Shown here piece by piece: positions 37,080-46,562 of a stretch of 64,000 bases of DNA. The position numbers were made by a program, and so were the translations under genes. Positions within the stretch are counted from its first letter, which is position 1, and each line of letters starts with the position of its first letter. This DNA comes from Roseinatronobacter alkalisoli. GTDB taxonomy: Bacteria > Pseudomonadota > Alphaproteobacteria > Rhodobacterales > Rhodobacteraceae. The DNA lies in contig NZ_JAQZSM010000002.1 of assembly GCF_028745735.1 (NCBI RefSeq), positions 62,001 through 126,000 of the forward strand. Reading direction: 5' to 3'. The notes beneath the pieces are model-generated. The model made no database searches. It saw nothing but the letters and a program-made list of their open reading frames with translations, and was not told the DNA's origin.

Positions 37080-38390
37080 TCAGCCGCTGATCCGGTCCAG
37101 AACAAGCGGCGCGGGGGCGGCGGCGGGGGTGTCGCCAATCCGGCAAGCGGCCAGATATGCCTTGGTGGCAAGTGCCGCGCTGTCCGTATCTGCTGCATGG
37201 ACAATCGCCAGCGGGTCGCCTGCCTGAACCCTTTGGCCCACAGGCGCGATTTCCGCGAACCCCACGCGCGGGTCAATCCGGTCAGATGGCTGCCGTCGCC
37301 CGCCGCCCAGCCCGATGACTGCCAGCCCGATGGCGCGCGTATCATAACCTGTCACCACCCCTGCTGACGGGGCGGCCACGACCTGCGTGACCGGTGCCGC
37401 CGGAAGATATGCCTGCGCATTTTCCAGCAAATCCGCAGGCCCGCCCAATGCGGCGACCATCCGGCCAAAGCATTCCGCCGCCGCCCCCGACCGGAAGGCA
37501 TTTTCCAGCATGGAAACCCCCTGTTCCGGGTCATTTGCCAGCCCCGCAAGGGTCAGTGCTTCGCCACCCAGCGCGCAGGTCACCCGCCACAGGCGCGCAT
37601 CCACTGCGCGGCCGGTCAGAAAATCCAGCGTCAGGTTCATTTCCAGCGCATTGCCCGCAGCAGGGGCGAGGGGCTGCGACATGTCGGTAATCAATGCCAC
37701 GGTCCGGCACCCGGCGCCATTGCCCACATCGACCAGCGCGCGGGCCAGATTGCGCGCGGAATCCAGATCTTCCATGAAGGCCCCGTTGCCGCATTTCACA
37801 TCCAGCACCAGCGCATCCAGCCCCTCGGCCAGTTTCTTGGACAGGATGGACGCTGTGATCAGGTCCAGCGATTCGACGGTGCCGGTGACATCGCGGATGG
37901 CGTAAAACCGCTTGTCGGCGGGCGCAAGCGCGGCGGTCTGGCCCACAAGCGCGCAGCCGGTTTGCGCCACGATGCGCCGCAGGCGCGCGGCATCGGGGGC
38001 AATGTCATAGCCGGGAATTGATTCCAGTTTGTCCAGCGTGCCGCCTGTATGCCCCAGACCCCGCCCCGCGATGCTTGGTACAACAGCCCCGCAGGCCGCC
38101 ATCGCAGGCATCAGCATCAGGGATACTGTGTCCCCGATTCCGCCAGTGGAATGTTTGTCGATGACCGGGCCGCGGTCCCATTCCATCACGTCGCCCGAAT
38201 CGCGCATGGCGGTGGTCAGGGCGACGCGTTCCGTCAGGTCCATGCCGCGCAGCAACACGGCCATCGCAAATGCGCCAAGCTGCGCATCGCCCATGCTGCC
38301 ATCGGAAATACCCGCAACAATCGCGCCAAGTTCTGCGGCGGTCAATGTGCCGCCATCACGCTTGCGCCGGATAAGTTCCTGATACAACAT
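37080..38390 (-). CDS. deoA: Thymidine phosphorylase
   Basis: This enzyme cleaves thymidine to thymine and deoxyribose 1-phosphate for pyrimidine salvage. The phosphate-binding signature is DKHSTGGIGDTVSL, followed by MIAGRGLGHTGGTLDKLES-like SIAGRGLGHTGGT and the C-terminal PYNP domain (about 345-420). The length of 436 residues is normal. The ATG at 38390 follows AAGGGA with a 7-base spacer. The gene has no spacer at its 3' end (stop next to the lnt stop) and only 36 bases to the divergent thioesterase gene. Confidence 0.95.
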   Translation of the reverse strand: MLYQELIRRKRDGGTLTAAELGAIVAGISDGSMGDAQLGAFAMAVLLRGMDLTERVALTTAMRDSGDVMEWDRGPVIDKHSTGGIGDTVSLMLMPAMAACGAVVPSIAGRGLGHTGGTLDKLESIPGYDIAPDAARLRRIVAQTGCALVGQTAALAPADKRFYAIRDVTGTVESLDLITASILSKKLAEGLDALVLDVKCGNGAFMEDLDSARNLARALVDVGNGAGCRTVALITDMSQPLAPAAGNALEMNLTLDFLTGRAVDARLWRVTCALGGEALTLAGLANDPEQGVSMLENAFRSGAAAECFGRMVAALGGPADLLENAQAYLPAAPVTQVVAAPSAGVVTGYDTRAIGLAVIGLGGGRRQPSDRIDPRVGFAEIAPVGQRVQAGDPLAIVHAADTDSAALATKAYLAACRIGDTPAAAPAPLVLDRISG

Positions 38391-38426
38391 GCCCTTGTCC
38401 CTTATCTGAAAGCCGGAATTGCGACC

Positions 38427-38831
38427 ATGATTGACCCGCGCATCGCAGACAGCTTCGCCCGTCAATCCATGATGGCCAGCCTGCGCGCTGAATTGCAAGC
38501 AGCCATGCAGGGGCGCTGTGTCATTCATGCCCCTATCCTGGCTGAATTCGGCCAGCAGCATGGCGCGGCGCATGCGGCAGTGGCCTTCGCGCTGGGGGAT
38601 TCCGCCGCAGGTTACGCGGCGCTGTCATCCATGTCCGATGGGCAGGAGGTGATGACCGCTGAAATGAAGATCAACCTGTTGTCCCCGGCCATTGGTGACA
38701 GGCTGGAAGCCACCGGCGAAGTTATCCGCGCAGGCCGCAGGCTTATCGTTGTGCGCGCCGAAGTGGTGGCGGTCGCAGGGGAGGCGCGCAAAGTGGTGGC
38801 AGTGTTGCAAGGCACGATGATCGGGGTGTGA
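38427..38831 (+). CDS. PaaI-family hotdog-fold thioesterase
   Basis: This small acyl-CoA thioesterase of 134 residues has the hotdog-fold pattern. HGAAHAAVAFALGDSAAGYAA resembles the catalytic helix of PaaI, with the usual Asp in ALGDSA. A strand carries VMTAEMKINLLSPAIGD. A first-turn Gly-Gly is replaced by HGAAHA. The substrate is unknown. It is divergent from deoA with almost no promoter space. The reading frame is open further upstream, but homology and the deoA position favour the ATG at 38427. Confidence 0.85.
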   Translation: MIDPRIADSFARQSMMASLRAELQAAMQGRCVIHAPILAEFGQQHGAAHAAVAFALGDSAAGYAALSSMSDGQEVMTAEMKINLLSPAIGDRLEATGEVIRAGRRLIVVRAEVVAVAGEARKVVAVLQGTMIGV

Positions 38832-38864
38832 CCGCCGGGGCATGTCTACAGCAGATATAGCGTA

Positions 38865-38909
38865 TCCCAAAGGCGCGAAGCCCGCGCCCTTTGCTCCGCG
38901 CCTTTGGGA
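38865..38909. terminator. Strong 13-bp hairpin between convergent genes
   Basis: TCCCAAAGGCGCG (38865-38877) and its exact complement CGCGCCTTTGGGA (38897-38909) form a perfect stem with a 19-base loop. It sits between the thioesterase stop and the DUF1285 stop, where a bidirectional terminator is expected. No T-tract follows on either side, so it may instead protect 3' ends. Confidence 0.6.
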
Positions 38910-38959
38910 GTGCGCGTTTCATGCCCGGTTCAAGCGGCAGCGCCATCAGGCAGGTCAGG

Positions 38960-39562
38960 CTACCCCAGTTCCCCCGACGGAATCACAGGAAAGAACTGCC
39001 CGCCCGACCAGATGCCGAACCATTGCCCCCCGGCATGGGTTTCATGGCGGCACAAATCCACCAGCCGGTAGAAGCTTTTGCGGTCTATCAATGCCTCCAG
39101 CCCGTTGCGGATCATGATATAGGGCGCAGGCTCGCCGGTTTCATCGTCGCGGATCACGCGCATGGGGTGGTCCGCGCCCGCGCGAACCTCATCGCCGACA
39201 TTGGTTGTGAAGACCAGATTCTGGTCCTGCCCGGTTCCATCGACGCGGAAATCCACCGCAACGAAAGGGGCGTCATCAACCGTGATCCCAACCTTTTCAA
39301 CCGGGGTGACGAGGAAATACTTGCCATCTTCCAGTTTCAGGATGGTTGAAAACAGCCGCACCAGCGCAGGCCGACCAATCGGTGTGCCCTGATAAAACCA
39401 CGTTCCGTCCCGCGCAATGCGCATGTCCAGATCCCCGCAAAAGGGCGGGTTCCACAGATGCACCGGCGGCAGACCCTTGCCTTTGCTGGCCGCTTTTGCA
39501 GCCTGGGCCAGCATATCTGCCGATGGAGTCACGCTATTTTGTTCATCAGGTGTTTTTGTCAT
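38960..39562 (-). CDS. DUF1285 domain-containing protein
   Basis: This 200-residue soluble protein of unknown function matches DUF1285: NPPFCGDLDMRIARDGTWFYQGTPIGR, RLFSTILKLEDGKYFLVTPVEKVGI and VDDAPFVAVDF are the diagnostic blocks. It is commonly found next to the MoxR-DUF58-DUF4159 operon in alphaproteobacteria, as here, but divergently oriented with a 75-bp gap. A shared promoter region is likely. Confidence 0.88.
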   Translation of the reverse strand: MTKTPDEQNSVTPSADMLAQAAKAASKGKGLPPVHLWNPPFCGDLDMRIARDGTWFYQGTPIGRPALVRLFSTILKLEDGKYFLVTPVEKVGITVDDAPFVAVDFRVDGTGQDQNLVFTTNVGDEVRAGADHPMRVIRDDETGEPAPYIMIRNGLEALIDRKSFYRLVDLCRHETHAGGQWFGIWSGGQFFPVIPSGELG

Positions 39563-39637
39563 TGGCGGCCTATGCGATATGTCACTATCTGACAGATAGT
39601 CGTTTGATACAAGAAATCACCCCGAAGGAGCGCCCGG

Positions 39638-40645
39638 ATGAGCAACGAAACCGACCTGATCGCCGCGATCGAGGCTTTGGGCGACAAGCTGGCGCAAGCC
39701 CGCGCAAGTATCAATAACCGGTTTATCGGCCAGAAAAACGTGGTCGATCTGACGCTGACGGCCATGTTATGCGGCGGTCATGGCCTGCTGATCGGGCTGC
39801 CCGGTCTGGGCAAGACGCGGCTGGTGGACGCCTTGTCCACCGTCATGGGGCTGAAAGGCAATCGCATCCAGTTCACCCCCGACCTGATGCCCGCTGACAT
39901 TCTGGGGTCCGAAGTGCTGGAGATTTCCGAGGATGGCAAGCGCGCCTTCCGGTTTATTGAAGGGCCGATTTTCTGTCAGTTGCTGATGGCAGATGAAATC
40001 AACCGCGCCAGCCCGCGTACGCAGGCCGCCCTGCTTCAGGCGATGCAGGAAGGCGAAGTCACTGTCGCAGGCGCGCATCACCGGCTGGAACGCCCCTTCC
40101 ATGTGCTGGCCACGCAAAACCCGATTGAACAGGAAGGCACATACCCGTTGCCCGAAGCGCAGCTTGACCGGTTTCTGGTGCAGATTGATGTTGTCTATCC
40201 CGACCGGGACACGGAACGCGATATCCTTCTGGCAACCACCGGGCTGGAAGATGGCGCGGCGCATCAGGTGTTCACGGCGGCGGAATTGCAGGATGCGCAG
40301 GCATTGCTGCGCCGCATGCCTGTGGGCGCGACAGTGGTGGATGCGATCCTTGATCTGGTGCGCGCCTGTCGCCCCGACGAACTCGAAGCCCATGATGCAG
40401 TCCGCGATGCTGTCAGCTGGGGGCCGGGGCCGCGCGCGGCGCAGGCGCTTATGCTGACAGTGCGGGCGCGTGCGCTGCTGGACGGGCGGCTTGCCCCCGC
40501 GCTTGAAGATGTGGCGGCGCTTGCGCGGCCGGTGCTGAGCCACCGCATGGCGCTGGGTTTTGCCGCAAGGGCGCGCGGCGAAAATCTGGGCGCCATCATT
40601 GACCGTGTTGCCGCCGCCGCCACCCGCATGGAGGAGGCTGCTTGA
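39638..40645 (+). CDS. MoxR-family AAA+ ATPase
   Basis: MoxR ATPases act as chaperones that assemble or activate partner complexes. This 335-residue protein has Walker A GLPGLGKT (53-60), Walker B LLMADEINRA (116-125) and the sensor region ATQNPIEQEGTYPLPEAQLDRF. A lid domain follows from about 225. GAAGGAG lies 7 bases before the ATG. It heads a four-gene operon with DUF58, DUF4159 and a membrane protein, and ends in a 4-base overlap with the next gene. Confidence 0.94.
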   Translation: MSNETDLIAAIEALGDKLAQARASINNRFIGQKNVVDLTLTAMLCGGHGLLIGLPGLGKTRLVDALSTVMGLKGNRIQFTPDLMPADILGSEVLEISEDGKRAFRFIEGPIFCQLLMADEINRASPRTQAALLQAMQEGEVTVAGAHHRLERPFHVLATQNPIEQEGTYPLPEAQLDRFLVQIDVVYPDRDTERDILLATTGLEDGAAHQVFTAAELQDAQALLRRMPVGATVVDAILDLVRACRPDELEAHDAVRDAVSWGPGPRAAQALMLTVRARALLDGRLAPALEDVAALARPVLSHRMALGFAARARGENLGAIIDRVAAAATRMEEAA

Positions 40646-41535
40646 CCCAACCGCATGCCGACCCGCAGGCGACGCTGCGCGCCCGTGCAGACGGGCTTGC
40701 AGCCCCGCTGCCCGCGCTTTTGGCGCAGGCAGAGCATCTGGCAAATTCGGTTCTGCCGGGCGCGCATGGGCGCAGGCGTGCGGGCACGGGTGATGAATTC
40801 TGGCAGTACCGGCCCGCAACCGCATCAGATTGGGGCGCGCGGATCGACTGGCGGCGGTCAGGGCGGTCCGACACGCATTTCGTGCGCGAAACCGAATGGC
40901 AGGCGGCGCAAGCTGTGAATCTGTGGGTGGATCAGTCGCAGGCCATGGGGTTTTCCGGCCATAAATCCCGCGCGACGAAAGCAGACCGGGCAAAGCTGCT
41001 GGCGCTGGCGCTGGCGGTCCTGCTGCTGAAAGGTGGCGAACGTGTCGGGCTGATGCCGGATATGCCCCCGCGTGCGGGGCGCGCGCAGCTTGACCCGCTG
41101 GCGGCAGGGCTGCTTGGCGACGGGGGGGGCGAAGACTATGGCAGTCCCCCGTTGTCCGTGTTGCCGGCGCATAGCCGCACGGTTTTTCTGTCTGACTTTC
41201 TGGGTGACCCCGCAGGGCTGCAAGCGGCTGTGGGCCGTGCCGCGGATCAGGGCGTGCGCGGGGCGCTGGTGCAGGTGCTGGACCCCGCTGAGGAAGAATT
41301 CCCCTATCGCGGCAGGTCCATTTTCACATCCATGGGCGGGGGCTTGCGCCATGAAACCCTGCGCGCGGCCGATCTGCGCGCGCGCTACCGCGACCGTCTG
41401 GCCGAACGCAAGGATATGCTGGCCGGACTGGCCCGCGCGACGGGCTGGCACATGCTGACCCACCATACCGACCAGCCCGCTGGCCTAGCGTTGATGTGGC
41501 TGTGGCAACAACTGGATGCAAGGCGGGCTGTCTGA
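40642..41535 (+). CDS. DUF58 domain-containing protein
   Basis: This 297-residue soluble protein contains the DUF58 motif GDEFWQYRPATASDWGARIDWRRSGR followed by a von Willebrand A-like fold (about 90-280, VNLWVDQSQAMGF). It is the usual partner of MoxR. The start is TTG at 40642, overlapping the moxR stop as TTGA with GGAGGAGG just upstream; no ATG fits. The stop shares one base with the next start (TGATG). The VWA metal site DxSxS appears as DQSQA, so it may be degenerate. Confidence 0.9.
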   Translation: MTQPHADPQATLRARADGLAAPLPALLAQAEHLANSVLPGAHGRRRAGTGDEFWQYRPATASDWGARIDWRRSGRSDTHFVRETEWQAAQAVNLWVDQSQAMGFSGHKSRATKADRAKLLALALAVLLLKGGERVGLMPDMPPRAGRAQLDPLAAGLLGDGGGEDYGSPPLSVLPAHSRTVFLSDFLGDPAGLQAAVGRAADQGVRGALVQVLDPAEEEFPYRGRSIFTSMGGGLRHETLRAADLRARYRDRLAERKDMLAGLARATGWHMLTHHTDQPAGLALMWLWQQLDARRAV

Positions 41536-44294
41536 TGTTCACGCTTGGCCCGATAGGATTTGCGACCCCTGCGCTGCTGGCTGTATTGCTGGTGCTGCCA
41601 TTGCTGTGGTGGTTGCTGCGTGCGGTGCCGCCTGCGCCTGTCATCCGGCGGTTTCCGGGGGTGGCGCTGCTGATCGGGCTGAAGGATGAAACGTCAGAGA
41701 CCGACAAGACGCCCTGGTGGCTGCTGGTACTGCGGGCCGTGGCGGTGGCGGCGCTGATCATCGCGTTTGCAGGGCCGGTGCTGAACCCGCAACCCGCGCG
41801 TGAAGGGACAGGGCCGCTGCTGGTCATCAGCGATGCAAGCTGGGCCAGTGCCCGCGACTGGCCGCAGCGTCAGGCGCGGATGCGTGATATCCTGACCGAG
41901 GCGGGCCGCGCTGGCCGCCCTGTGGCCGTGGTGGCGTTGACGGACCTGCCTGCGGGTGAGCTGACCTTTCGCGCGGCAGATCACTGGCTGGAACGCCTGC
42001 CTGCGTTGGTGCCTGCACCTTTTGCTGCGAATGCTGATGCGATGGACAGCTGGCTGGCGCAATTGCCCGAGGGTTTCGACAGTTACTGGCTGTCAGACGG
42101 GCTGGACCACCCCTATCGCGGCGCGCTTCTGGACAGGCTGCAAACGCATGGCACAGTGACGGTTTTTGAAACCTCGCGCGTGGTCATGGCGCTGGCACCT
42201 CCGGTGCTGCGCGATGGTGTGGTCCAGATTTCCGCGCATCGCCCCGCCGGGCTGGCCGCACAGGATATTCAGATAACTGCCACAGGCCGCGACCCTGCGG
42301 GGGTGGAACGGGTGCTGGCCAGTGGGGCTGCCGGTTTTGCCGATGGCGCAGCAACGGCAACGCTGGATCTGACCTTGCAGCCGGAACTGCGCAACCGGAT
42401 TGCGCGATTTCAGATTGCGGGTGAACGCAGCGCCGGTGCCGTAGCGCTGACTGATGATGCTCTGCAACGGCGCAAGGTTGCCCTGCTGACCGGTCGTGAA
42501 GGGCGTGAAGGGCTGGACCTGTTATCGCCGTTTCTTTACTTGCGTCAGGCGCTTGGCCCGGTGTCGGAACTGATTGAAAGCGCGTCTGTGGATGATTTGC
42601 TGCTGACTGCGCCTGATGTGTTGATCCTTGTGGATATTGCCCAATTGTCCGAAGTGGAAACCGCGCAGGTGCTGGATTTTGTCAATGATGGCGGCATGTT
42701 GTTGCGTTTCGCGGGGCCACGGCTGGCGGCAAGCGATGTTGCGCGCAATGACGAAGACCCGCTGTTGCCGGTACGGTTGCGCATTGGCGGGCGCACTGTC
42801 GGTGGCGCGATGAGTTGGGGAGAGCCGCGGCGCCTGCGCGATTTCACGCCGGAGTCGCCCTTTGCGGGGCTGCGAATTCCCGACGATGTCACCATCAGCG
42901 CGCAGGTGCTGGCCCAGCCTGATCCGGGATTGGGTGAGCGCACGATTGCATCGCTTGCTGATGGCACACCGCTGATCACGCGCAAGTTCAGCGGCAGCGG
43001 GCAAGTGGTGCTGATACATACCACCGCCAATGCCGACTGGTCGAACCTGCCGCTTTCGGGGTTGTTTGTGGACATGCTGGAACGGCTGGCGGTTTCCACG
43101 CGCCCCGCGGCACCGGATGCACAGGAACTGGCGAGCATGGACTGGCAGCCCCAGCGCGCGCTTGACGGGTTCGGGCAGGTTCTGGATTCCAGTTCAGCCC
43201 CTGTCGTTGCGGGCAGCGCGCTTGCGGGGCGCGAATTCGGGCCGGACCTGCCGCCGGGAGTGTATTCCAGTGCGGTAGGCAGTTTCGCGCTGAACCTTGG
43301 TCAGCCGGACATGGCGCTTGCGCCAAGCCGCTGGCCCGCAACAGTCACGGTGGAACGCGATAATGTTGCGCAGGAACGCGATCTGAAGGCGCTGTTCCTG
43401 TTGCTTGGCCTTGGCGCATTATGTCTGGATATTCTGGCCGCGCTTGCGCTGTCGGGGCGGTTGCGGCGCGGCGCGACTGTTGCGTTGCTGGCCATGGCAT
43501 TTCTGGTCATGGGCACCGAGCAGGGCGCCCGCGCTGATGACCGGCTGGCATTGGCGGCAACCGCAGATGTGGTTCTGGCGCATGTGATGACGGGAAATGC
43601 CCGTGTTGATGATGTCGCGGCGGCAGGGCTTCTGGGGCTGGGGCGGGTGTTGTACCAGCGCACATCGGTTGAACCGGCAACCCCGATCGGGATTGATCTG
43701 GAACGTGATGAGCTGACTTTCTTTCCGTTCATCTACTGGCCCGTGACTGAGGATTCGCCCATTCCGTCCGACGCGGCCTATGCGAAGCTGAACCGTTATC
43801 TGCGCGGTGGCGGCATGATCATGTTTGACACGCGCGATGCGGAACTGGCCGGGCTGACACGCACCACCCCCGAAGCGCGCCGCCTGCAGGCCATTGCGCG
43901 CCCGCTGGACATTCCGCCGCTGGAACCGGTGCCCGAAGACCATGTGCTGACGCGCACATTCTATCTGTTGCAGGAATTTCCGGGCCGCCACACCGGTCAG
44001 GATGTCTGGGTGGAAGCCGCGCCGCGCGATGCGGAACTGGCCGAAGGCATGCCCTTCCGCAACCTGAATGATGGGGTCACGCCGGTGATTATCGGCGGGC
44101 ATGACTGGGCTGCCGCATGGGCGGTGGATGATGCGGGCCTACCGATGTTCCGCATCGGCATGGGGGTCACGGGTGAACGGCAGCGCGAAATGGCCTATCG
44201 GTTCGGGGTCAACCTGATTACCCATGTTCTGACCGGCAATTACAAATCCGATCAGGTGCATGTCCCCGCGTTGCTGGAAAGGCTGGGACAATGA
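41535..44294 (+). CDS. BatA-type N-terminal and DUF4159 domain membrane protein
   Basis: This large 919-residue protein has a BatA-like N-terminus with two membrane helices (about 8-28 and 60-82) separated by RRFPGVALLIGLKDETSETDKTPWW-type sequence. A long region with VWA-like and class I glutamine-amidotransferase-like folds follows, then a helix near 640-660, and the DUF4159 domain from about 665 to 900 (LTFFPFIYWPVTE, YLRGGGMIMFDTRDAEL). DUF4159 usually follows DUF58. It is probably part of a cell-envelope complex driven by the MoxR ATPase. The specific role is unknown. Confidence 0.88.
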   Translation: MFTLGPIGFATPALLAVLLVLPLLWWLLRAVPPAPVIRRFPGVALLIGLKDETSETDKTPWWLLVLRAVAVAALIIAFAGPVLNPQPAREGTGPLLVISDASWASARDWPQRQARMRDILTEAGRAGRPVAVVALTDLPAGELTFRAADHWLERLPALVPAPFAANADAMDSWLAQLPEGFDSYWLSDGLDHPYRGALLDRLQTHGTVTVFETSRVVMALAPPVLRDGVVQISAHRPAGLAAQDIQITATGRDPAGVERVLASGAAGFADGAATATLDLTLQPELRNRIARFQIAGERSAGAVALTDDALQRRKVALLTGREGREGLDLLSPFLYLRQALGPVSELIESASVDDLLLTAPDVLILVDIAQLSEVETAQVLDFVNDGGMLLRFAGPRLAASDVARNDEDPLLPVRLRIGGRTVGGAMSWGEPRRLRDFTPESPFAGLRIPDDVTISAQVLAQPDPGLGERTIASLADGTPLITRKFSGSGQVVLIHTTANADWSNLPLSGLFVDMLERLAVSTRPAAPDAQELASMDWQPQRALDGFGQVLDSSSAPVVAGSALAGREFGPDLPPGVYSSAVGSFALNLGQPDMALAPSRWPATVTVERDNVAQERDLKALFLLLGLGALCLDILAALALSGRLRRGATVALLAMAFLVMGTEQGARADDRLALAATADVVLAHVMTGNARVDDVAAAGLLGLGRVLYQRTSVEPATPIGIDLERDELTFFPFIYWPVTEDSPIPSDAAYAKLNRYLRGGGMIMFDTRDAELAGLTRTTPEARRLQAIARPLDIPPLEPVPEDHVLTRTFYLLQEFPGRHTGQDVWVEAAPRDAELAEGMPFRNLNDGVTPVIIGGHDWAAAWAVDDAGLPMFRIGMGVTGERQREMAYRFGVNLITHVLTGNYKSDQVHVPALLERLGQ

Positions 44295-46363
44295 GTGCCG
44301 CGCAGGAAATCATTCTGGCCCCATTGGTGCCGCTGCTGGTGTTATGGGGGCTGGCCGGGATTGCTGCGGCCATGGTGGCGCTGGCGCTGTGGCAGGGGTT
44401 GCGCGGCTGGTGGTTGCGCGGGCTGGCGGCGCTGGCGTTGCTGGCCGCGCTGGCCAACCCGTCATTGCAGGACGAAACCCGCGAACCCCTGTCCGACATC
44501 GCGCTGGTCATGGTGGATGAAACCGCATCGAACCGGATCGGGGGGCGCGATGCGCAGACCGAAGCCGCGCTGGCCCATCTGGAAACCGGACTGGCCGGGC
44601 TGGACATGGACACGCGCGTTGTTTCCGTGCCGGATGGTACCGGCAATGAAGGCACACAACTGAACAGCGCCCTTTCAGCGGCATTGGCCGAAATACCCCG
44701 CGACCGGCTGGCGGGGGTTTTTGTCGTGTCGGACGGGCAGTTGCATGATGCTGATGTGCCGCTTTCGGTGCCCGCGCCCACCCATTTGCTGCAAACCGGG
44801 CGGGCCGGTGACTGGGACCGCAGGCTGATCATCCGCAATGCGCCCGCCTTTGCCATTCTGGGTGAACCTGTCACCCTGACCCTGAAGGTGGAGGATCAGG
44901 GCGCGGTCCCGCCCGACACGTCGCGTTTCACCACCCTGCGATATGCGGTTGACGATGCGCCCGCGCAGACCGCCATGGTGCCGATTGGCGAGGAACTGGA
45001 ACTGTCGGTGACGCTGGACCGGGGCGGGATGAATGTTCTGCAGTTTGAACTGGACGAAGCGCCGGGCGAATTGACCACCCGCAACAATGCCGCCATTGTC
45101 CAGATCAACGGGGTGCGCGACCGCCTGAGCGTGTTGCTGGTGTCGGGGGAACCCAATGCAGGGCAACGCACATGGCGCAATCTGCTGAAATCCGACCCTG
45201 CGGTTGATCTGGTGCATTTCACCATTTTGCGCCCGCCGGACCGCCATGACGGGGTTCCGGTGGACGAGCTGTCGCTGATTGCATTCCCGACGCGCGAATT
45301 GTTCGTTGAAAAGATTGATGAATTCGATCTGATCATCTTTGACCGTTATCGCCGCCGTGGCATTCTGCCCAATGCGTATTTCAGTAATATTGCGCGTTAT
45401 GTCGAAGAAGGCGGCGCGCTGTTGGTTGTGGGCGGGCCGGAACTGGCCGGGGCGGAATCGATCTGGCGCTCGCCTTTGGGCGATATCTTTCCGGCCCGCC
45501 CCACTGCGCGTGTCATCGAAGAAGGGTTCCGTCCCGTTGTGACCGATCTGGGCAAGCGCCACCCTGTCACCGCCGGGCTGGAAGATCTGGCCCCCGCATC
45601 AGATGACGGAAGTCCGGCATGGGGGCGCTGGTTCCGCCAGATCGAACTGGACCCGCAGCATGGGCAGGTGGTCATGTCGGGCGTGGATGACCGCCCGCTG
45701 CTGATGCTGGACCGTGTCGGGCGCGGGCGTCTGGCGTTACTGGCATCGGACCAGACATGGCTTTGGGATCGCGGTTTCGAAGGGGGCGGGCCGCAGCTGG
45801 AATTGCTGCGCCGCCTTGCGCACTGGATGATGGCGGAACCGGAACTGGAAGAAGAAACCCTGACCGCCACCACCGAAGGAAACCGCATTACCGTCATGCG
45901 CCGCAGCCTGCTTGATGCGGTGGGCGATGTTACCATTACCGCGCCTGACGGGCAGGATACTGTGCTGGAACTGCACGAGGATGCGCCGGGGGAATACCGC
46001 GCTGAATGGGATGCGCCCGAAATAGGCCTGTACCAGTTGCAGGAAGGGGAGTTGAGTGCAGTGGTTGCGCTTGGCCCGCGCGCCCCGCGTGAATTCGAAG
46101 AAACGATTGCCACCGAAGCCCATCTGCGCACAGTGATTGACGACCGGCGTGGCGGTGTTGTGCAGGTCGAAACGGGCCTGCCGGATCTGCGCCTTGTGCG
46201 GGATGGGCGCGCGGCTGCCGGGCGCGGCTGGCTGGGCCTGACCCCGCGCGACGCCTATGTCACGACGGAACTTCGCAGCGCTGCGCTGTTGCCTGGCTGG
46301 CTATGGTTGCTGCTGGCCGCAGGACTCAGTTTGGGGGCATGGCTGCGCGAGGGACGCACCTGA
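44291..46363 (+). CDS. Large membrane protein with glutamine-amidotransferase-like/VWA-like ectodomain
   Basis: This 690-residue protein has two N-terminal helices (about 8-30 and 38-56), a long periplasmic region, and one C-terminal helix (about 665-685). The ectodomain includes a VWA-like stretch (DIALVMVDETASNRIGG, GVFVVSDGQLHD) and a segment resembling class I glutamine amidotransferase-like folds (FDLIIFDRYRRRGILP, GALLVVGGPELAGAESIW) without an obvious catalytic triad. It overlaps the DUF4159 gene by 4 bases (ATGA) and is the last operon member. No enzymatic role can be assigned. Confidence 0.85.
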   Translation: MSAAQEIILAPLVPLLVLWGLAGIAAAMVALALWQGLRGWWLRGLAALALLAALANPSLQDETREPLSDIALVMVDETASNRIGGRDAQTEAALAHLETGLAGLDMDTRVVSVPDGTGNEGTQLNSALSAALAEIPRDRLAGVFVVSDGQLHDADVPLSVPAPTHLLQTGRAGDWDRRLIIRNAPAFAILGEPVTLTLKVEDQGAVPPDTSRFTTLRYAVDDAPAQTAMVPIGEELELSVTLDRGGMNVLQFELDEAPGELTTRNNAAIVQINGVRDRLSVLLVSGEPNAGQRTWRNLLKSDPAVDLVHFTILRPPDRHDGVPVDELSLIAFPTRELFVEKIDEFDLIIFDRYRRRGILPNAYFSNIARYVEEGGALLVVGGPELAGAESIWRSPLGDIFPARPTARVIEEGFRPVVTDLGKRHPVTAGLEDLAPASDDGSPAWGRWFRQIELDPQHGQVVMSGVDDRPLLMLDRVGRGRLALLASDQTWLWDRGFEGGGPQLELLRRLAHWMMAEPELEEETLTATTEGNRITVMRRSLLDAVGDVTITAPDGQDTVLELHEDAPGEYRAEWDAPEIGLYQLQEGELSAVVALGPRAPREFEETIATEAHLRTVIDDRRGGVVQVETGLPDLRLVRDGRAAAGRGWLGLTPRDAYVTTELRSAALLPGWLWLLLAAGLSLGAWLREGRT

Positions 46364-46364
46364 C

Positions 46365-46411
46365 GCATGTCGCGCAAAAGTGGGAACCGGTGTTGCGTTT
46401 TCCGGCCATGC
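46365..46411. repeat. Palindromic intergenic repeat, copy 1
   Basis: This 47-bp element begins one base after the stop codon of the preceding gene with GCATGTCGCGCAAAA and ends with CATGC. GCATG and CATGC are inverse ends, and CGCAAAA pairs imperfectly with TTGCG inside. A second copy is at 53933-53980. From memory, similar elements with GGGAACCGGTTT cores are common in alphaproteobacteria. It lies between convergent gene ends. Confidence 0.7.
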
Positions 46412-46562
46412 GGAAGAGTTAGGGTGGGGCGTGGGCATGCAAATGAACGCGCAACGCTAAAAATTCAGGTCTTCCCGAAAATTCAAGGCGGCATGACCGC
46501 CTGTCTGCGATGCCTTGAAAGCGCGCATCGTGTCAGAAGTTGCGCGGAATGGGCCTGGGATC

